Shown piece after piece: positions 53,780 to 64,000 of a stretch of DNA of 64,000 nt (position 1 is the stretch's first letter; the number at the start of each line of letters is the position of its first letter). The position numbers were made by a program, and so were the translations under genes. The DNA lies in assembly GCA_029817715.1 (NCBI GenBank), contig JARUPY010000353.1:575501-639500 (forward strand). The letters run 5' to 3'. The notes under the pieces are model-generated. The model saw only the letters and a list, made by a program, of their open reading frames with translations, was not told the origin of the DNA and made no database searches. This DNA is from Melastoma dodecandrum. Taxonomy: Eukaryota; Streptophyta; Magnoliopsida; Myrtales; Melastomataceae.

Positions 53780-54480
53780 GCAACGCCTTGAGCCGTGTGC
53801 AGCTTTCCAAGATGAGAGACTCCAAGTTAATCAAGCTACAAATCGATTCCGGAAGCACTTCAACTTCAGTACAAGATAAGTCGATAAAATGTAAGAGCTT
53901 CAGGTCACCAATATGGTCGGGCAGCTTTCTGATGCTAAACCCATGCAACGACAGCATCCTTAGGCACTTCAAGCCCATTATGAAGTCATGTATCACCTTA
54001 TCCGAGATAATAACATAATTGTATTTAAGAGAAATAAATGCTCTCAACTTTTTCAGCGAGCGATAGGCGTCCACAGTGAACTCTGTCTTTGTTGGAAGGG
54101 CCCTCGTGCGCATCTGTATCGTAGTATTTGATCCCCACGACTGATTTTGCAAGGTCATTCACGAGATTGTGTATAGAATACGAGGACTCATCGTCTTTTG
54201 CTTTCTGTAAAAGGGATCTACCTTCTAGCTCATCAAAATACTTTATCCCCATCTTTTGCAGGAAACCTTATCCGATCCATAGATCAATCAACTCATCCCT
54301 GATGAATTGCTGGAAATACTGCGCATCAATGAAACATTGCTTCAAATGAATTGCAAAATGGATGTAGCTCAACTACAAAGCTAGATGAAAGCCATTATTT
54401 TTCACCTTGTCTCTTCCACATATTGTGTTATAAAACCTCCTACCATTTCTCGTCGTTTTTCTCAAAACGGAGTAATTTGT
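53780..54480 (-). pseudogene. NLR 3' fragment, unit 2
   Basis: Counterpart of 49607-50275: YFDELEGRSLLQKAKDDESS, IHNLVNDLAKSVVGIKYYD (MHD with His-Asn instead of His-Asp), RSLKKLRAFISLKYN and LRRs ending LKALPR. Short deletions and frame changes split it into frames at 53655-54158 and 54025-54252. The right end (54370-54480) still carries the KWEEV-type end of NB-ARC. It lies tail to tail with the intact Pi21-like gene. Confidence 0.82.
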
Positions 54481-54942
54481 GTTATAAACTGAGAAACATC
54501 ACTTAGGAAAGCCCATTCTCCTAAAGAAGATCAAAAGATCCAAGTACATTTTTTTATTAAAAATTTATCCAGCAAATTTTTTGTTAGATATTTAAAAATC
54601 ACCCAATAATAATATAAAAATTTGACCCCCCAAAACCCTTATATCTATTAAATATTTTAAAGTCTTCGTTTCAAATTCTATTTTTTTTAAGATAAAAGTC
54701 GTAGTTTGAAATCTGGGGCGATATTTAAAAAATCTTTGAAATTAAAAATTATATTTCCACAAATTTTTTTTTAATGACGGAATATCCGTAAGCGTCTCAA
54801 TGATATTTCTCTGCAAAATTAAGGCAATGTTCCCCCTCCCCCCATTGCATGCATGCAAAGGAAGTAAGAAATGGGCCATTCTTTTTTTTCTTTCCGACCA
54901 TAAACCAGACCTTGTCGTCCTCCACCTCCACGTGTTGATCTC
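54481..54942. other. AT-rich spacer
   Basis: Long A/T runs, with no gene, repeat family or regulatory site that I can support. Confidence 0.35.
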
Positions 54943-56407
54943 GTTGAACAAACAACCTTCGGACTCTTGACTTAAGTTAGTCGCTGAAGGCTAAACTAGC
55001 TTTACCCTTCCCAAGAACTTGGAAACAAAGAGGAATATGAGAAGATGAGGAGAACTAGAGGATTTCTCTAACCTATATCTCTTATTGCTAGTTGAAGACT
55101 TGATACAAAATGGGAGGAACTCACCCCTATTTATAGTTGGGAGCTCCATGGATTTTGTGATCCAAAATACACAAAGATAGAAATATCTAGACATTTAGAA
55201 GAACCTAGATTTTTCTTAGGAAAATATATAAGGCTAAGAAAAATCTAGATATACTAATTAGGAATAATCTAGAAGGTGTTGATATTTTAATACTCCCCCT
55301 CAACACCGACTTACTCTTGTTATCATGCCAAGTTGTGACCGAAAGTCTTCGAGCTTGCTTGCATTAAGTCCTTTAGTGAAGATATCCGCCCGCTGGTCTT
55401 CTGTGCTGATATATTGCAATTTGATGTCTCCTTGTAATACCTTTTCTCTTAAAAAGTGATAGTGAACCTCCACGTGCTAGCATGAAATACCGGATTTTCG
55501 GCTAACTGAATTGCGGACTTGTTATCACATGATAAGGGAACTGCATAGCCGACTTGCTGATGAAGATCTCCCATGAGTTGCATAAGCCATGTGGCTTCTT
55601 GAGTTGCGGTTGCTGCAGCTCTATACTCCGCTTCTGTTGTTGAGAGTGATACTGTTGGTTGACGCTTACTACACCATGATACTGCTCCCCCGATGGTGAA
55701 TACATAACCTGTCGTTGACCTTCGAGTATCACGGTCGTCGGCATAGTCAGCGTCACAATGTCCAACCAGTTTGAATTCTCCTTTGTTCTCATAGAGAATC
55801 CCGTAATCAAGTGTGCCCTTTATATATCTCAATATTCGTCGGACTGCTTCGAGATGAGGCTTCTTCAGGTTTTGCATAAACCTACTCACCAGTCCAACGG
55901 CGTACGATATATCTGGTCTTGTATTAGTAAGGTAGATTAGACTTACCACCAGCTGACGGTACATCGTCGGCTCTTCAAGATCCTTGCCTTCATTTGCACT
56001 GAGCTTGGCGTTGAACTCGATGGGTGTCGATATCGGCTTGCACTCCATCATTCCATAGTTCTTTAACAGCTGCAGTGGTTCTTCAGCCCTGTACTTGGAT
56101 TTCTCGTACGGCAACTGATGTGCTTTACCGTACTGACAGCCCGAGCAGACATTGTCAACGTTTACCTCTAGTTGTGGAAGACCCTTCACCATCTCTTTGC
56201 TCATCATTACCTTTAATTTGTGGTAACCAACGTGACCAAGCCTCTCGTGCCAGAGATCGGCTGTCTTGTTCCTCTTCACTTTATCTACGTATGCAGATTC
56301 TGCAGACATGACGTAGATAGAGTTGACCTTTCGCCCTTCCATGAACGGTGTCCCTGAAAACTTCAACTCACGATAAACTTTCACATCTTCTGGCCCGAAC
56401 GAAGTTT
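54943..56407 (-). mobile_element. Internally deleted copia fragment of the element 1 family
   Basis: One LTR (54943-55289, minus sense, about 347 bp, clearly diverged from the element 1 LTRs) is followed by a 328-residue open frame at 55449-56435. In that frame the GAG-pre-integrase part ([16 protein letters not shown]...EEPLQL) is joined in frame to the RT end (LKNYGMMECKPISTPIEF) and RNase H ([19 protein letters not shown]). The integrase core and most of RT are deleted. The left end of the element is missing and its break abuts NLR sequence at about 56407. Confidence 0.87.
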
Positions 56408-56890
56408 CTCTTGGTACTCTTTGTTGGAAGGGCACTCATACTAGTATGTGTAGTAGTATTTGATCCCCACAACTGATTTGGCAAGGTCATTCACGAGATC
56501 ATGCATAGAATATAAAGATTCATCATCTTTTGATTTTTGTAAGAGGGATCTAACTTCTAGCTCATGAAAATAGTTTATCCCCGTATCATAATATGTTTTT
56601 CCGATTCCCTTTTGCAGTAAACCATAGATCGGAGAGCAGGGCACGGGGTCCATCTTGGAACAACATTTGATCAACAAGGAAGTAAACCGCGGCCTTGAGG
56701 GCTTTACCTTGGGCTTCAATGGAGAAGAGGTCAAGCAGGTCTTCCATGTCGTAGGTGACTTCCCTGAGGTCATCTAGCCACAGGTCGACCTTGGTATGCC
56801 CAAGTATCTACTTCTCCTCAGCCGAAGCCATGACAACTTGGACAATGACTAGATTTTTATGCCACCTGGTCAGTTGGTCTGAGAAGCCAT
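56408..56890 (-). pseudogene. NLR remnant with the NB-ARC domain deleted, copy B
   Basis: Coiled-coil sequence (VDLWLDDLREVTYDMEDLL-type, about 56700-56800) is joined to winged-helix/MHD sequence (LLQKGIGKTYYDTGINYFHEL, MHDLVNDLAKS) after loss of about 1 kb that held the whole NB-ARC core. Stops and frameshifts are present. Counterpart of 26780-28243. Confidence 0.85.
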
Positions 56891-56909
56891 GCATCCGGGA
56901 TATGTATGA

Positions 56910-57670
56910 AAAATCAGGAAACAATTAGAGACAATTATAGGCAATAGAATTATCATATTTATAGACAGTCGATGTATATTGCTGAGTGTAATATTTATAT
57001 TAACAGACAATGGTATCAGAGCAAAAATGTGCATTTAATAAAAAAACCTCTTTCTATTACCTTCCAACATGGTATCAGAGCAGTGATGATTTTGATCAAA
57101 TATCGTTATCGGTAAATCAATCATGTTCTTGACAGTATGGAAGGAACGCTACCTACACCGAACGGGACAGAAGTTCTCCACGGTTAGAACGTCCTTGCAA
57201 CCCAACTGCTCAATCACGGGATCTCAAGGAAGAAGTACACATGATGGCCCCACCTAGCTTTGAAGAAGACTTTAATAGAAGAGAAGTTTTTCGATCGAAG
57301 AAGGCGTTGTATGGGTTAAAGCAATCACCTCGTGCTTGGTTTGGACGGTTCACCACCATAGTGAGAAGGTATGGGTACAAATAGATTAATGTTGATCATA
57401 CTCTGTTTCTCAAGAGAAGGTGAAAGTTAATTACATGCTTAATTACGTTAACGACATGATAATCACGTGAAATAATCAAGATGAAATTGAAGTGCATCGA
57501 AGGAACTTATTCAAAGCATTTGAAATGAAGGACTTGGGGAATCTGAAGTACTTTCTTGGAATTGAGGAAATGAGGTCGAGAAAAGGTATATTCATTTCCC
57601 AACGGAAATATATCCTAGATTTGTTGGCCGAAACTGCTATGATTGATTGTAAGCCAGTTGAAACTTCGAC
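56910..57670 (+). mobile_element. Truncated copia remnant, copy B
   Basis: Left LTR, primer-binding site and RT part (ALYGLKQSPRAWFGRF, then frame 57492-57710 with the KDLGNLKYFLGIEEM block) of the remnant described at 28252. RNase H and the right LTR are lost in the 865-bp deletion. Confidence 0.8.
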
Positions 57671-58117
57671 GGAAAGGAGTTGGCCATTGGGGATCGCTGG
57701 CAAAGTGTGAGATATAAGACCAGAGTAGATGGACAAAACAAGAAAAGGGAAGAAGAGAAGAAAAAGACGAGGATGAGGAAAAGAAATTCTCACTTTCATT
57801 GTACAAGAAAGCAAGGGTCAGAGCCTCCTGTACTAGCAGACACAATCATAACAGTGGATTTCGGTTTGCCCCTCCTCCTGTAACAACTTTTGTCTTCATC
57901 TAGATAACTCCATTCTTGGGCTTCTCTTCTTCTAAGTTCTAGCCACAAACTGGTTCTAAGCTTCCTCAGAACAGTCCATCAGTCCAACATGAAGGATTCC
58001 TTTGTGGCAAGAACCAATCGAGTGAGTCACAATAAGCAAAGGATGCAGAAAAGGTCGTCGGGACTCAAAGTTCAATAGTCATTGTGTTTTTCCTGGATTT
58101 GTTTTGTTATGCAAAAG
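57671..58117. other. Unassigned spacer in duplication copy B
   Basis: Counterpart of 29880-30335, including the Lys/Arg-rich frame (57680-57883). No recognisable gene. Confidence 0.35.
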
Positions 58118-58630
58118 GTCACGAAAATGGCGATGAAGGTGGACCTTCAGTGCTCCGATGAAACTGCCGTTATCCCTGTGAGTGCCCCCCCTCCTCCTTT
58201 TGGTTTGAGAATCTCATTCCGACGCCCACGCCCTTTTGTTTCGATTTGTTGTGGAAGGGAGAGTTGAACTGTGATTTGAATTGGTGGTTTTTTTCTTTTT
58301 TCTTTTTTGGACAAGGAGAGATTCACGACCGTTTTTCGATGAGAAGAACAACACTGACGACGTTCACGGTGGTTTGCTGCACCCCTGAGTGCATTTAGGA
58401 GAAGATCATCTGTAGGGTTGTTGGCGGACGGAAGTTGGTCCAGATGAATGTTGTGTGCTCGAATAATGACAGCAATTTACCTAGGCCAGACAGAGCCACT
58501 CCCCAGCGGGATCCCAGCCTTCGCGGTCCAGATCCTGAACTTGTGCATGTCCAACTGCTACATCGCGAATATCCACGTCAACTGCGGGTGGTTCATTGAA
58601 GAATTTCCAGCGCACCTTTTTGCTACATAA
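58118..58630 (+). pseudogene. Chimeric Pi21-like/TPD1-like pseudogene, copy B
   Basis: Same structure as 30336-30850, with the same loss of the second metal-site Cys and the same truncation after CGWF. It carries an additional TAG in the CTPECI block (about 58396). So the fusion predates the segmental duplication and decay has continued since. Confidence 0.8.
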
Positions 58631-58639
58631 CATCTCAGC

Positions 58640-59830
58640 TGGATTTTCATTCGAATCGTATAATTGTCAAAAGTTTCTTACAAGGACGCTCAGATAAATA
58701 CCTTCTGCTAGTTACCAAAAGAGTTGTACATAAGCTGCAGAGTCGGTTACATTGAAGAGAGTTACAGAATAGAATAAAAGAAACCAATATACCGATGATG
58801 ACGGCGCATGCAGTGACCAAGTATGGAGCTCTGTAACCCTGCCAAGTAAAAGAGCATTCGTATGAGCTTGGTAAAGAGAACACGCCACATGCCTCTATCC
58901 ACTGATTTATACTTTTAAAAGCCTTCTGGGCAACAATTAAGGTTGCATTATCTGTGCTGGAGAAACATTACAAGCTTTCTTCTGATAATAAATGACTTTC
59001 GTTACCAATGGAGCTTCCTTACGACGACGATGAACTTCTGAGAAAATGGGAATCATCCGAAAGCTTTTTTCTAAAACGATTGTCTAGATTACTTTTACTT
59101 TCATCAAGTTCTCTAGAACTCCGGCAACAGATCAAAGAACAAGTACTTCCCACATCATGCAAAGAGTAGACAACTGATGGAGATTCAAAAGGTGAGACTC
59201 ACCATTATTGTTAAACTCACCTAGAGAACAGGTTTCGCGTGATTAACCTTTCAACATAAGAAAAACTGGAAGAACTAAAACCTAATCCAACAGCCATCAG
59301 CAGTTCTAGCAGAGAAGATGCGCAACAAGACACTGAAAACCTCAGATGAACAGGAGCGAGACTTCAGCAGATCAAAAGCAAGAATTGGATAGCAAAATTG
59401 ACCGCACCTCGCTGAGGAGCATGTCTTTGTTCTTTTTCAAAATCTCCAAAACCTACAAAGCAACGAACGAGACATCAAAATCGAACTCCACGACAGACGG
59501 AATTTCAGCTCGATCGAATTCAGCTTATTATTCTCTGAATCTGGCGGACATATTCGAGGTCTGGCATCCTGTGGACCACCATTGGTGGCGCCACTGCTGG
59601 CCTATTAGTCAGAAGCCGCCACCACGCAGGTCTCCGTCTCTTCCTTACCGGCGAACACGACGATCCTCTCGTGCCTGCAGACGAGCCTTCTCCCGGAGCA
59701 GTAACATGACTCCAGTAACTTCCTCAGGGCGTCGCCAGAGAAGCAGGGAGCTCCGGCAGCGGCGGAGGTGAGAGGCCGGCTGGAGAGGGAGGGGACGTAG
59801 CTGCGGCGACTGCAGGCAGTTGTGTCAGCA
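58640..59830 (-). other. Conserved flank with unknown gene remnant, copy B
   Basis: Counterpart of 30851-32070 with near-identical sequence, plus a small insertion (CTAGTTACCAAAAG) near 58710 and a GAAAGAAA microsatellite at about 59885-59905. Function unknown. Confidence 0.35.
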
Positions 59831-61290
59831 AGTGAAGCAAGTTGTACTTGGTTGAAGGAAGAAGAAGAAGAATACGAAGGGAGGAAGAAAGAAAGAAAGA
59901 AAGAAACAGAAGCAGTAGGAATTTTTACTTTTTTTCCTTAAAACAGAATCCCTTGTATATCGTTTCCTATCACTATCACTACTGATAAGCAGTGCGGGGT
60001 TACTGCAGGATTGTTTACAGGACAGCAGACAACCACACCACCCGCCATCTTCTCTTCTAACTTCTTTTGTCGTTTCTCCAACTTCTCAAGACTTGGACTC
60101 CAATCAATCTCCCAGGTTTGAGTTCTCATCACCCAGACACATTTTCCTCCTGAAGCAATCCATCAGCAAGCCGCTCGTGACCGCTGATCCGTTTCGCTTC
60201 TAGTGGATAGAAATACGAAGATTTGATTTATTTTTAAGACAACGATCGACTCAGTCGTTATCGTCCGTCCGACATTTCCGAGGTGATCCCAGTGGTCTCA
60301 CGACCAACATCCGTGCGCACAATGTTCTAAGGGAATGGATTCGTTAACTCTTGCAGATGTAGACAAGTATCGACGCTGTCGTCAACATAAAAACAATTAG
60401 ACGATTAATTGGAGTACATGCGCCTCTTCTTCCTGGACGTGGAATCCTCCGACCCCGTTCGATTCGTCACTCGTGAGAATAAGGCCACAGTGAGAGCAAT
60501 AACGACGGGGATGTCGTGCTGGAATGTACAGATTGGCGCCTCCCCTGACATGGTCGTGCAGGCAATGCTGCTCTCTGGATCTTTCTCGGACGATTTCGAT
60601 AGGTCTCTTTTCAACCTCGTGTCCTTTCGCTGCTGAAGTTGTTTGAATCTCTCCTGCAACAAGGCAATCGTGGAACAGCAACGACAGGGTCATTCGTCTT
60701 CGTCGCTGAGAGCAGACAGCTGGATCTAACGTTGGTGCTGAAGTGAGTTGATGGTAGTTGCGTGATGGCAGGGTGCTGAGCTTAGGGGGCTACCTCTTGA
60801 GTTGCAGAAGGAGCTGCTCTCTTTGCTGATGTAGGAAGCAGGCTCACATCTGCGGGTGTGCGCTGTGAGCTGAGTTGTTAACGAGATTGGACAGACTGGT
60901 TTGCCTGCTATCATCAATCTAGGCCTGGTGCAAGAGGCGGGTTGAAACTCGGGGGACTGTTGTTGTGCTTGGCTTTGTCATAGCCGAGCAGTACAAGGTG
61001 GTGGGTTTTTGCCGGTGGTTCTTAAACTGCCGGTTGTAGATAATCCGAGGGGAACGTCCTTGTTTACCGGAAGGTCACAACTCGAGCTTGTCGCAGTTGG
61101 GAGACTCTGCAGTTGCTATCGAGTCGAGTTCGCTGGTGTTACTGAAGGTTGGTCCATGGCAATCCATGGTTTTACTTGTGTTTGAACAAAATATTGTGGA
61201 CTCCATAAATAAGAAAATTTAAAGTCAACGATGTCCCCGACTACCTTCGGATAACATGTCTACATTAAAATAAAATAAATTGCCCATCAC
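59831..61290. other. Duplicated stretch with unrecognised coding-like pieces, copy B
   Basis: Counterpart of 32071-33484. The LLQERFKQLQQRKDTRLKRD-type frame is at 60405-60662 on the minus strand and differs at its C-terminal end from copy A through a one-base indel. No gene could be named. Confidence 0.3.
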
Positions 61291-62514
61291 TCATGACCAA
61301 TTTGGGTTGTTTAAAATCTTCTCCCATTTCTTCTCGTTGCTCTCAAAACAGAGGAGAGATCCGACCATTTCAGCTTTCGAAGGCAGCCCTCCACATTTCT
61401 CGGCTAGTCGGAGAGCGATGTCCTGAAGCTGAGGTCTATTCTCGAAGTTTTTCTCCACCCTGGCATGATATGTAAGTAAAGACAAACAATCATCCGTAGA
61501 CAAAAGGTCCAAACCTAAGGGATTATGGTCACCAGCCAACTCGGCGACTCTTCGGAAGCGTGTTGTCAGGAGTACTCTGCTTCCGCTGCTTCCATATTGG
61601 AATGGATGTAACAGAGACTGCAGCTCGGCATAATTCTTATGCCATACATCGTCCAACACTATAAAAAACTTCTTCCCAGCAAGTCGATCTTTGAGAGCGT
61701 TTTGAAGCCAATTCAGGTCACTTTCCGTGCAGTCAATGCGGTGGTCCACAGACGCCAAAATATCCTTGGTGATGCCGGCCACGTCAAAGACATTCGAAAC
61801 CCAAGCCCATGCTCTGACAGGGAAAGCCTCGCACACAGCCTTGTGATTATATAATTCCTTTGCCAGGCTAGTTTTTCCTAGTCCGCCCATCCCTACTATA
61901 GAAACGACAGTAAAGGGGACTGGATCGTCGGGCAAGTCGCTTCCGATCAACCGCGCGAGCAACTTCTCAATCTGTTCCTCCCGGCCGATGAACTTATGTT
62001 TGGGCAGCGAGGTGGATGGGATACGACGCCGGTTGGTGTTGAAGGGACACCCTGCCAGGTAGTTCTCTGCTAATCCAAGCAGTGCTTTCTGCCGGATGAC
62101 TTCCTCCAATCGAAGGTCGACTTCCTCGATCTCTTTTCCCAGGAGATGGTTGGAGAGCATGGGACGTGGGACCATCTTGGAGCAACAGGAGATCAACAAG
62201 GAAGTCAACTTACCAGACTTCCTCCTCCTGGTGTCGGCCTTGAGGGCTTTACTTATTTCGGCTTCGGCAGAAAAGAGGTGGAGCAAGTATTTCATGCGGT
62301 AGGCGACCTCCCTGAGGTCATCCAGCCACAGATCGACCTTGGTATCGCCAATCCTCTCCTCGGCAGAATCCATGACGTCTAGAATAACCATCAGATTATA
62401 CTGCCACTTGGTCAGCTGGTATGCGAAGCCATTGATCCTGGCATACGCATAGAGAGCATCGGAGTTCAGCTGGCACGCGAGAGCCTTTACCACGGAAATG
62501 GGGAGTTCTGCCAT
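61291..62514 (-). CDS. CC-NB-ARC protein without LRRs (RPP13-like CN type), open reading frame intact
   Basis: 407 residues from MAELPISVVKALACQLNSDA. An Rx-type coiled coil covers about residues 1-110, with an EDVID-like VDLWLDDLREVAY at 60-72. NB-ARC shows the P-loop GMGGLGKTS (208-216), RNBS-A AWAWVSNVFD, kinase-2 FIVLDDVW (284-291), RNBS-B GSRVLLTTR (311-319) and an altered GLP motif (GGLPSK instead of GLPLA, 375-380). It then ends 27 residues later. Winged helix, MHD motif and LRRs are absent, so it cannot be a standard receptor. Truncated CN proteins are known to act as helpers or adaptors, but a 3'-truncated pseudogene is equally possible. Its twin at 33485 is broken. Confidence 0.82.
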   Translation of the reverse strand: MAELPISVVKALACQLNSDALYAYARINGFAYQLTKWQYNLMVILDVMDSAEERIGDTKVDLWLDDLREVAYRMKYLLHLFSAEAEISKALKADTRRRKSGKLTSLLISCCSKMVPRPMLSNHLLGKEIEEVDLRLEEVIRQKALLGLAENYLAGCPFNTNRRRIPSTSLPKHKFIGREEQIEKLLARLIGSDLPDDPVPFTVVSIVGMGGLGKTSLAKELYNHKAVCEAFPVRAWAWVSNVFDVAGITKDILASVDHRIDCTESDLNWLQNALKDRLAGKKFFIVLDDVWHKNYAELQSLLHPFQYGSSGSRVLLTTRFRRVAELAGDHNPLGLDLLSTDDCLSLLTYHARVEKNFENRPQLQDIALRLAEKCGGLPSKAEMVGSLLCFESNEKKWEKILNNPNWS

Positions 62515-63857
62515 CGCTGATGAAAGATTTCTTTACCGAGTCACAAAACACAAGCGCATAAATACGCGAGGGATATGAACTAAATTTGGCAAGAATATAT
62601 TTGAAGAATTTGATGGAATAGTTCAAGATATGTTTTGACAATAATATATTTCTAGAAGAAATTAATTCCTAAAACAATTCTTTAAGAAATTAATTCCTAA
62701 TACAAATTCTTTTGTTATCCCTAAATATATTATGAAGGTGGTTAATTAAACTTTCGTAATGTCTTTACACAATAATGATGAAACTAATTTGATAGAGTAA
62801 TAATTATTTTTAATGGAAAGTAATCAAACTTCAATCGAAAAGAAATAACAAAAAATGATGTCATGTATGTATATGTATTTTTTATATATAATTCGAGTTC
62901 AAGAAAATGATATATAATATAATTATTTGATTTTATAATATTGGTTTTTCCTACTTGCCATTTTATTGCAGCTGATAAATTTGAATCCAGGAAATTATTT
63001 TCGTACGTACAATTATAATATTCTAAATGAAATATTATAATAAAAGTCTAAAAAATACAAATATGGGCGATTTCTTGTTTCTAGATACGCTTCAAATCAA
63101 CTGCAAACGCTGGTGAAAGATTTCTTTACCGAGTCACATAACACAAACCGAACTAAATTTGGCAAGAATATATTTGAGAAATTTGAGAGATTAGATGAAG
63201 ATCTGCTTTGGAAAAAATATATTTCTAGAAGGAATTAATTCATAATAATAAAGTTTTTGTTATACCTCTGTTTTGGGGGAAATTATTTTACCGAATTTGC
63301 CGTATTTCGAAACTTTTTGCCAAATTTCGAAACTTTTTGGGGCAAATTATTTTACAAACGAACTGTATTTACGAAAGAAATTTCATGCATATCAAAGTGA
63401 CATATTAATTTCGATAGAATTTTTTACTATCTGGATGTGGAATCATATATTTATTTTTATTAGGGTTTAGGGTTTAGGTTTCACAAAATCAACTTGTTTA
63501 TGGAAGACGTTGAAGTTCGACGTCACTTTTGGTCCCCTTGCTATATTTATATTAATGTAGATCTTCCGTTCGGCACGACCTTTTGTTCCTCAACTTAAGA
63601 AATAGACGTCCAAAAGGGTGACGTGCGGCCACGGTTGTCTCGCTCGCGATCACGTGAAGGATCGTCTCACCGCGAGAAAGATGTCGTACAGATAATATGA
63701 TAGACCTCGTCCACGACGTAAACTTATATCCGTTTTGTTCATTTCATTTTTGCAAGGGGGAGTAATTGATCGGTTGGTAACGTAAAATATGGAATGCAGG
63801 AATGGAAAGAAAAATTATCGATTCTTGGCTTTATTTCATTGTCAAAAGTTCATTGTG
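62515..63857. other. AT-rich upstream region of the CN gene
   Basis: Counterpart of 34733-35950. The NLR promoter segment near 62525-62640 is repeated in diverged form at 63115-63215. Apart from this I see no gene. Confidence 0.4.
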
Positions 63858-63879
63858 ATTATTATTATTATTATTATTA
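63858..63879. repeat. (ATT)n microsatellite
   Basis: Seven ATT units at the right border of the segmental duplication. A shorter ATT run occurs at the equivalent point in copy A (about 35953). The sequence after it (63880-64000) is unique here and shows no feature. Confidence 0.8.
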
Positions 63880-64000
63880 GGCAAATATACGACAATATCA
63901 TAAACTATGGTTAAACTTTCTTTTTTGTCAAAATCACTTTTGGATATACGATATTATCACTATCTTTAAGGTAGTAATTTTTTGTGGCCAATCTGGAATT

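Larger units (their letters stand above)
56408..63890 (+). repeat. Segmental duplication, copy B (about 7.5 kb)
   Basis: Same orientation as 26752-35960. Two deletions relative to copy A: about 985 bp at 56627 (junction at a shared GATC) and about 865 bp at 57670 (junction at a shared CGA). The left boundary falls exactly at the copia fragment, the right one in an ATT microsatellite. Confidence 0.88.

Overview
The window is nuclear DNA from a flowering plant, almost certainly a eudicot. The evidence is spliced genes with GT-AG introns, plant-only families (WEB, CSLE, Pi21-like HMA proteins, TPD1-like, CC-NB-ARC resistance genes, pollen Ole e 1 proteins) and tRNA-iMet-primed LTR retroelements. 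Species cannot be read from the sequence.

Positions 1-24,200 are a conserved, single-copy gene block. In order: the 5' end of a U-box/USP-type gene (minus, cut by the window edge), a WEB-family coiled-coil gene (minus), a decayed cellulose synthase-like E pseudogene (plus), a complete 11-kb PDS5 cohesin-cofactor gene (minus, more than 30 exons), a Nudix hydrolase gene (plus, NUDT2-like), a pollen Ole e 1-type secreted-protein gene (plus) and a mitochondrial acyl carrier protein gene (minus). As I recall the Arabidopsis map, PDS5A, NUDT2, an Ole e 1 protein and mtACP3 also lie together near At5g47630-At5g47690, so this looks like retained microsynteny.

From about 24,500 to the end the window is an accessory, repeat-driven region. 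It holds broken CC-NB-ARC-LRR (NLR) genes, Pi21-like HMA genes, TPD1-like genes and LTR elements. A segment of about 9.2 kb (26,752-35,960) recurs in the same orientation at 56,408-63,890, with two large deletions in the second copy. Between the two copies lies a Pi21/NLR-tail module present twice (about 47.2-50.3 kb and 51.3-54.5 kb). One Pi21-like gene (36,210-47,400) is split by a TRIM element in intron 2, which itself carries a nested copia element, and by a second copia element in exon 3. A third, internally deleted copia copy sits at 54.9-56.4 kb, and a tandem three-LTR TRIM array sits at 25.4-26.0 kb.

The accessory genes that look intact are the Pi21-like gene at 52,744-53,483 (CxxC metal site and C-terminal CaaX box), a CC-NB-ARC gene without LRRs at 61,291-62,514, and possibly the TPD1-like ORF at 50,293-50,646. 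Most other accessory genes are fragments or pseudogenes. The region looks like a resistance-gene neighbourhood churning by tandem duplication, microhomology deletion and retroelement insertion. HMA proteins of the Pi21 type are known in other plants as susceptibility factors and effector targets. Their mixing with NLR genes here is suggestive, but no functional pairing can be shown from the sequence.
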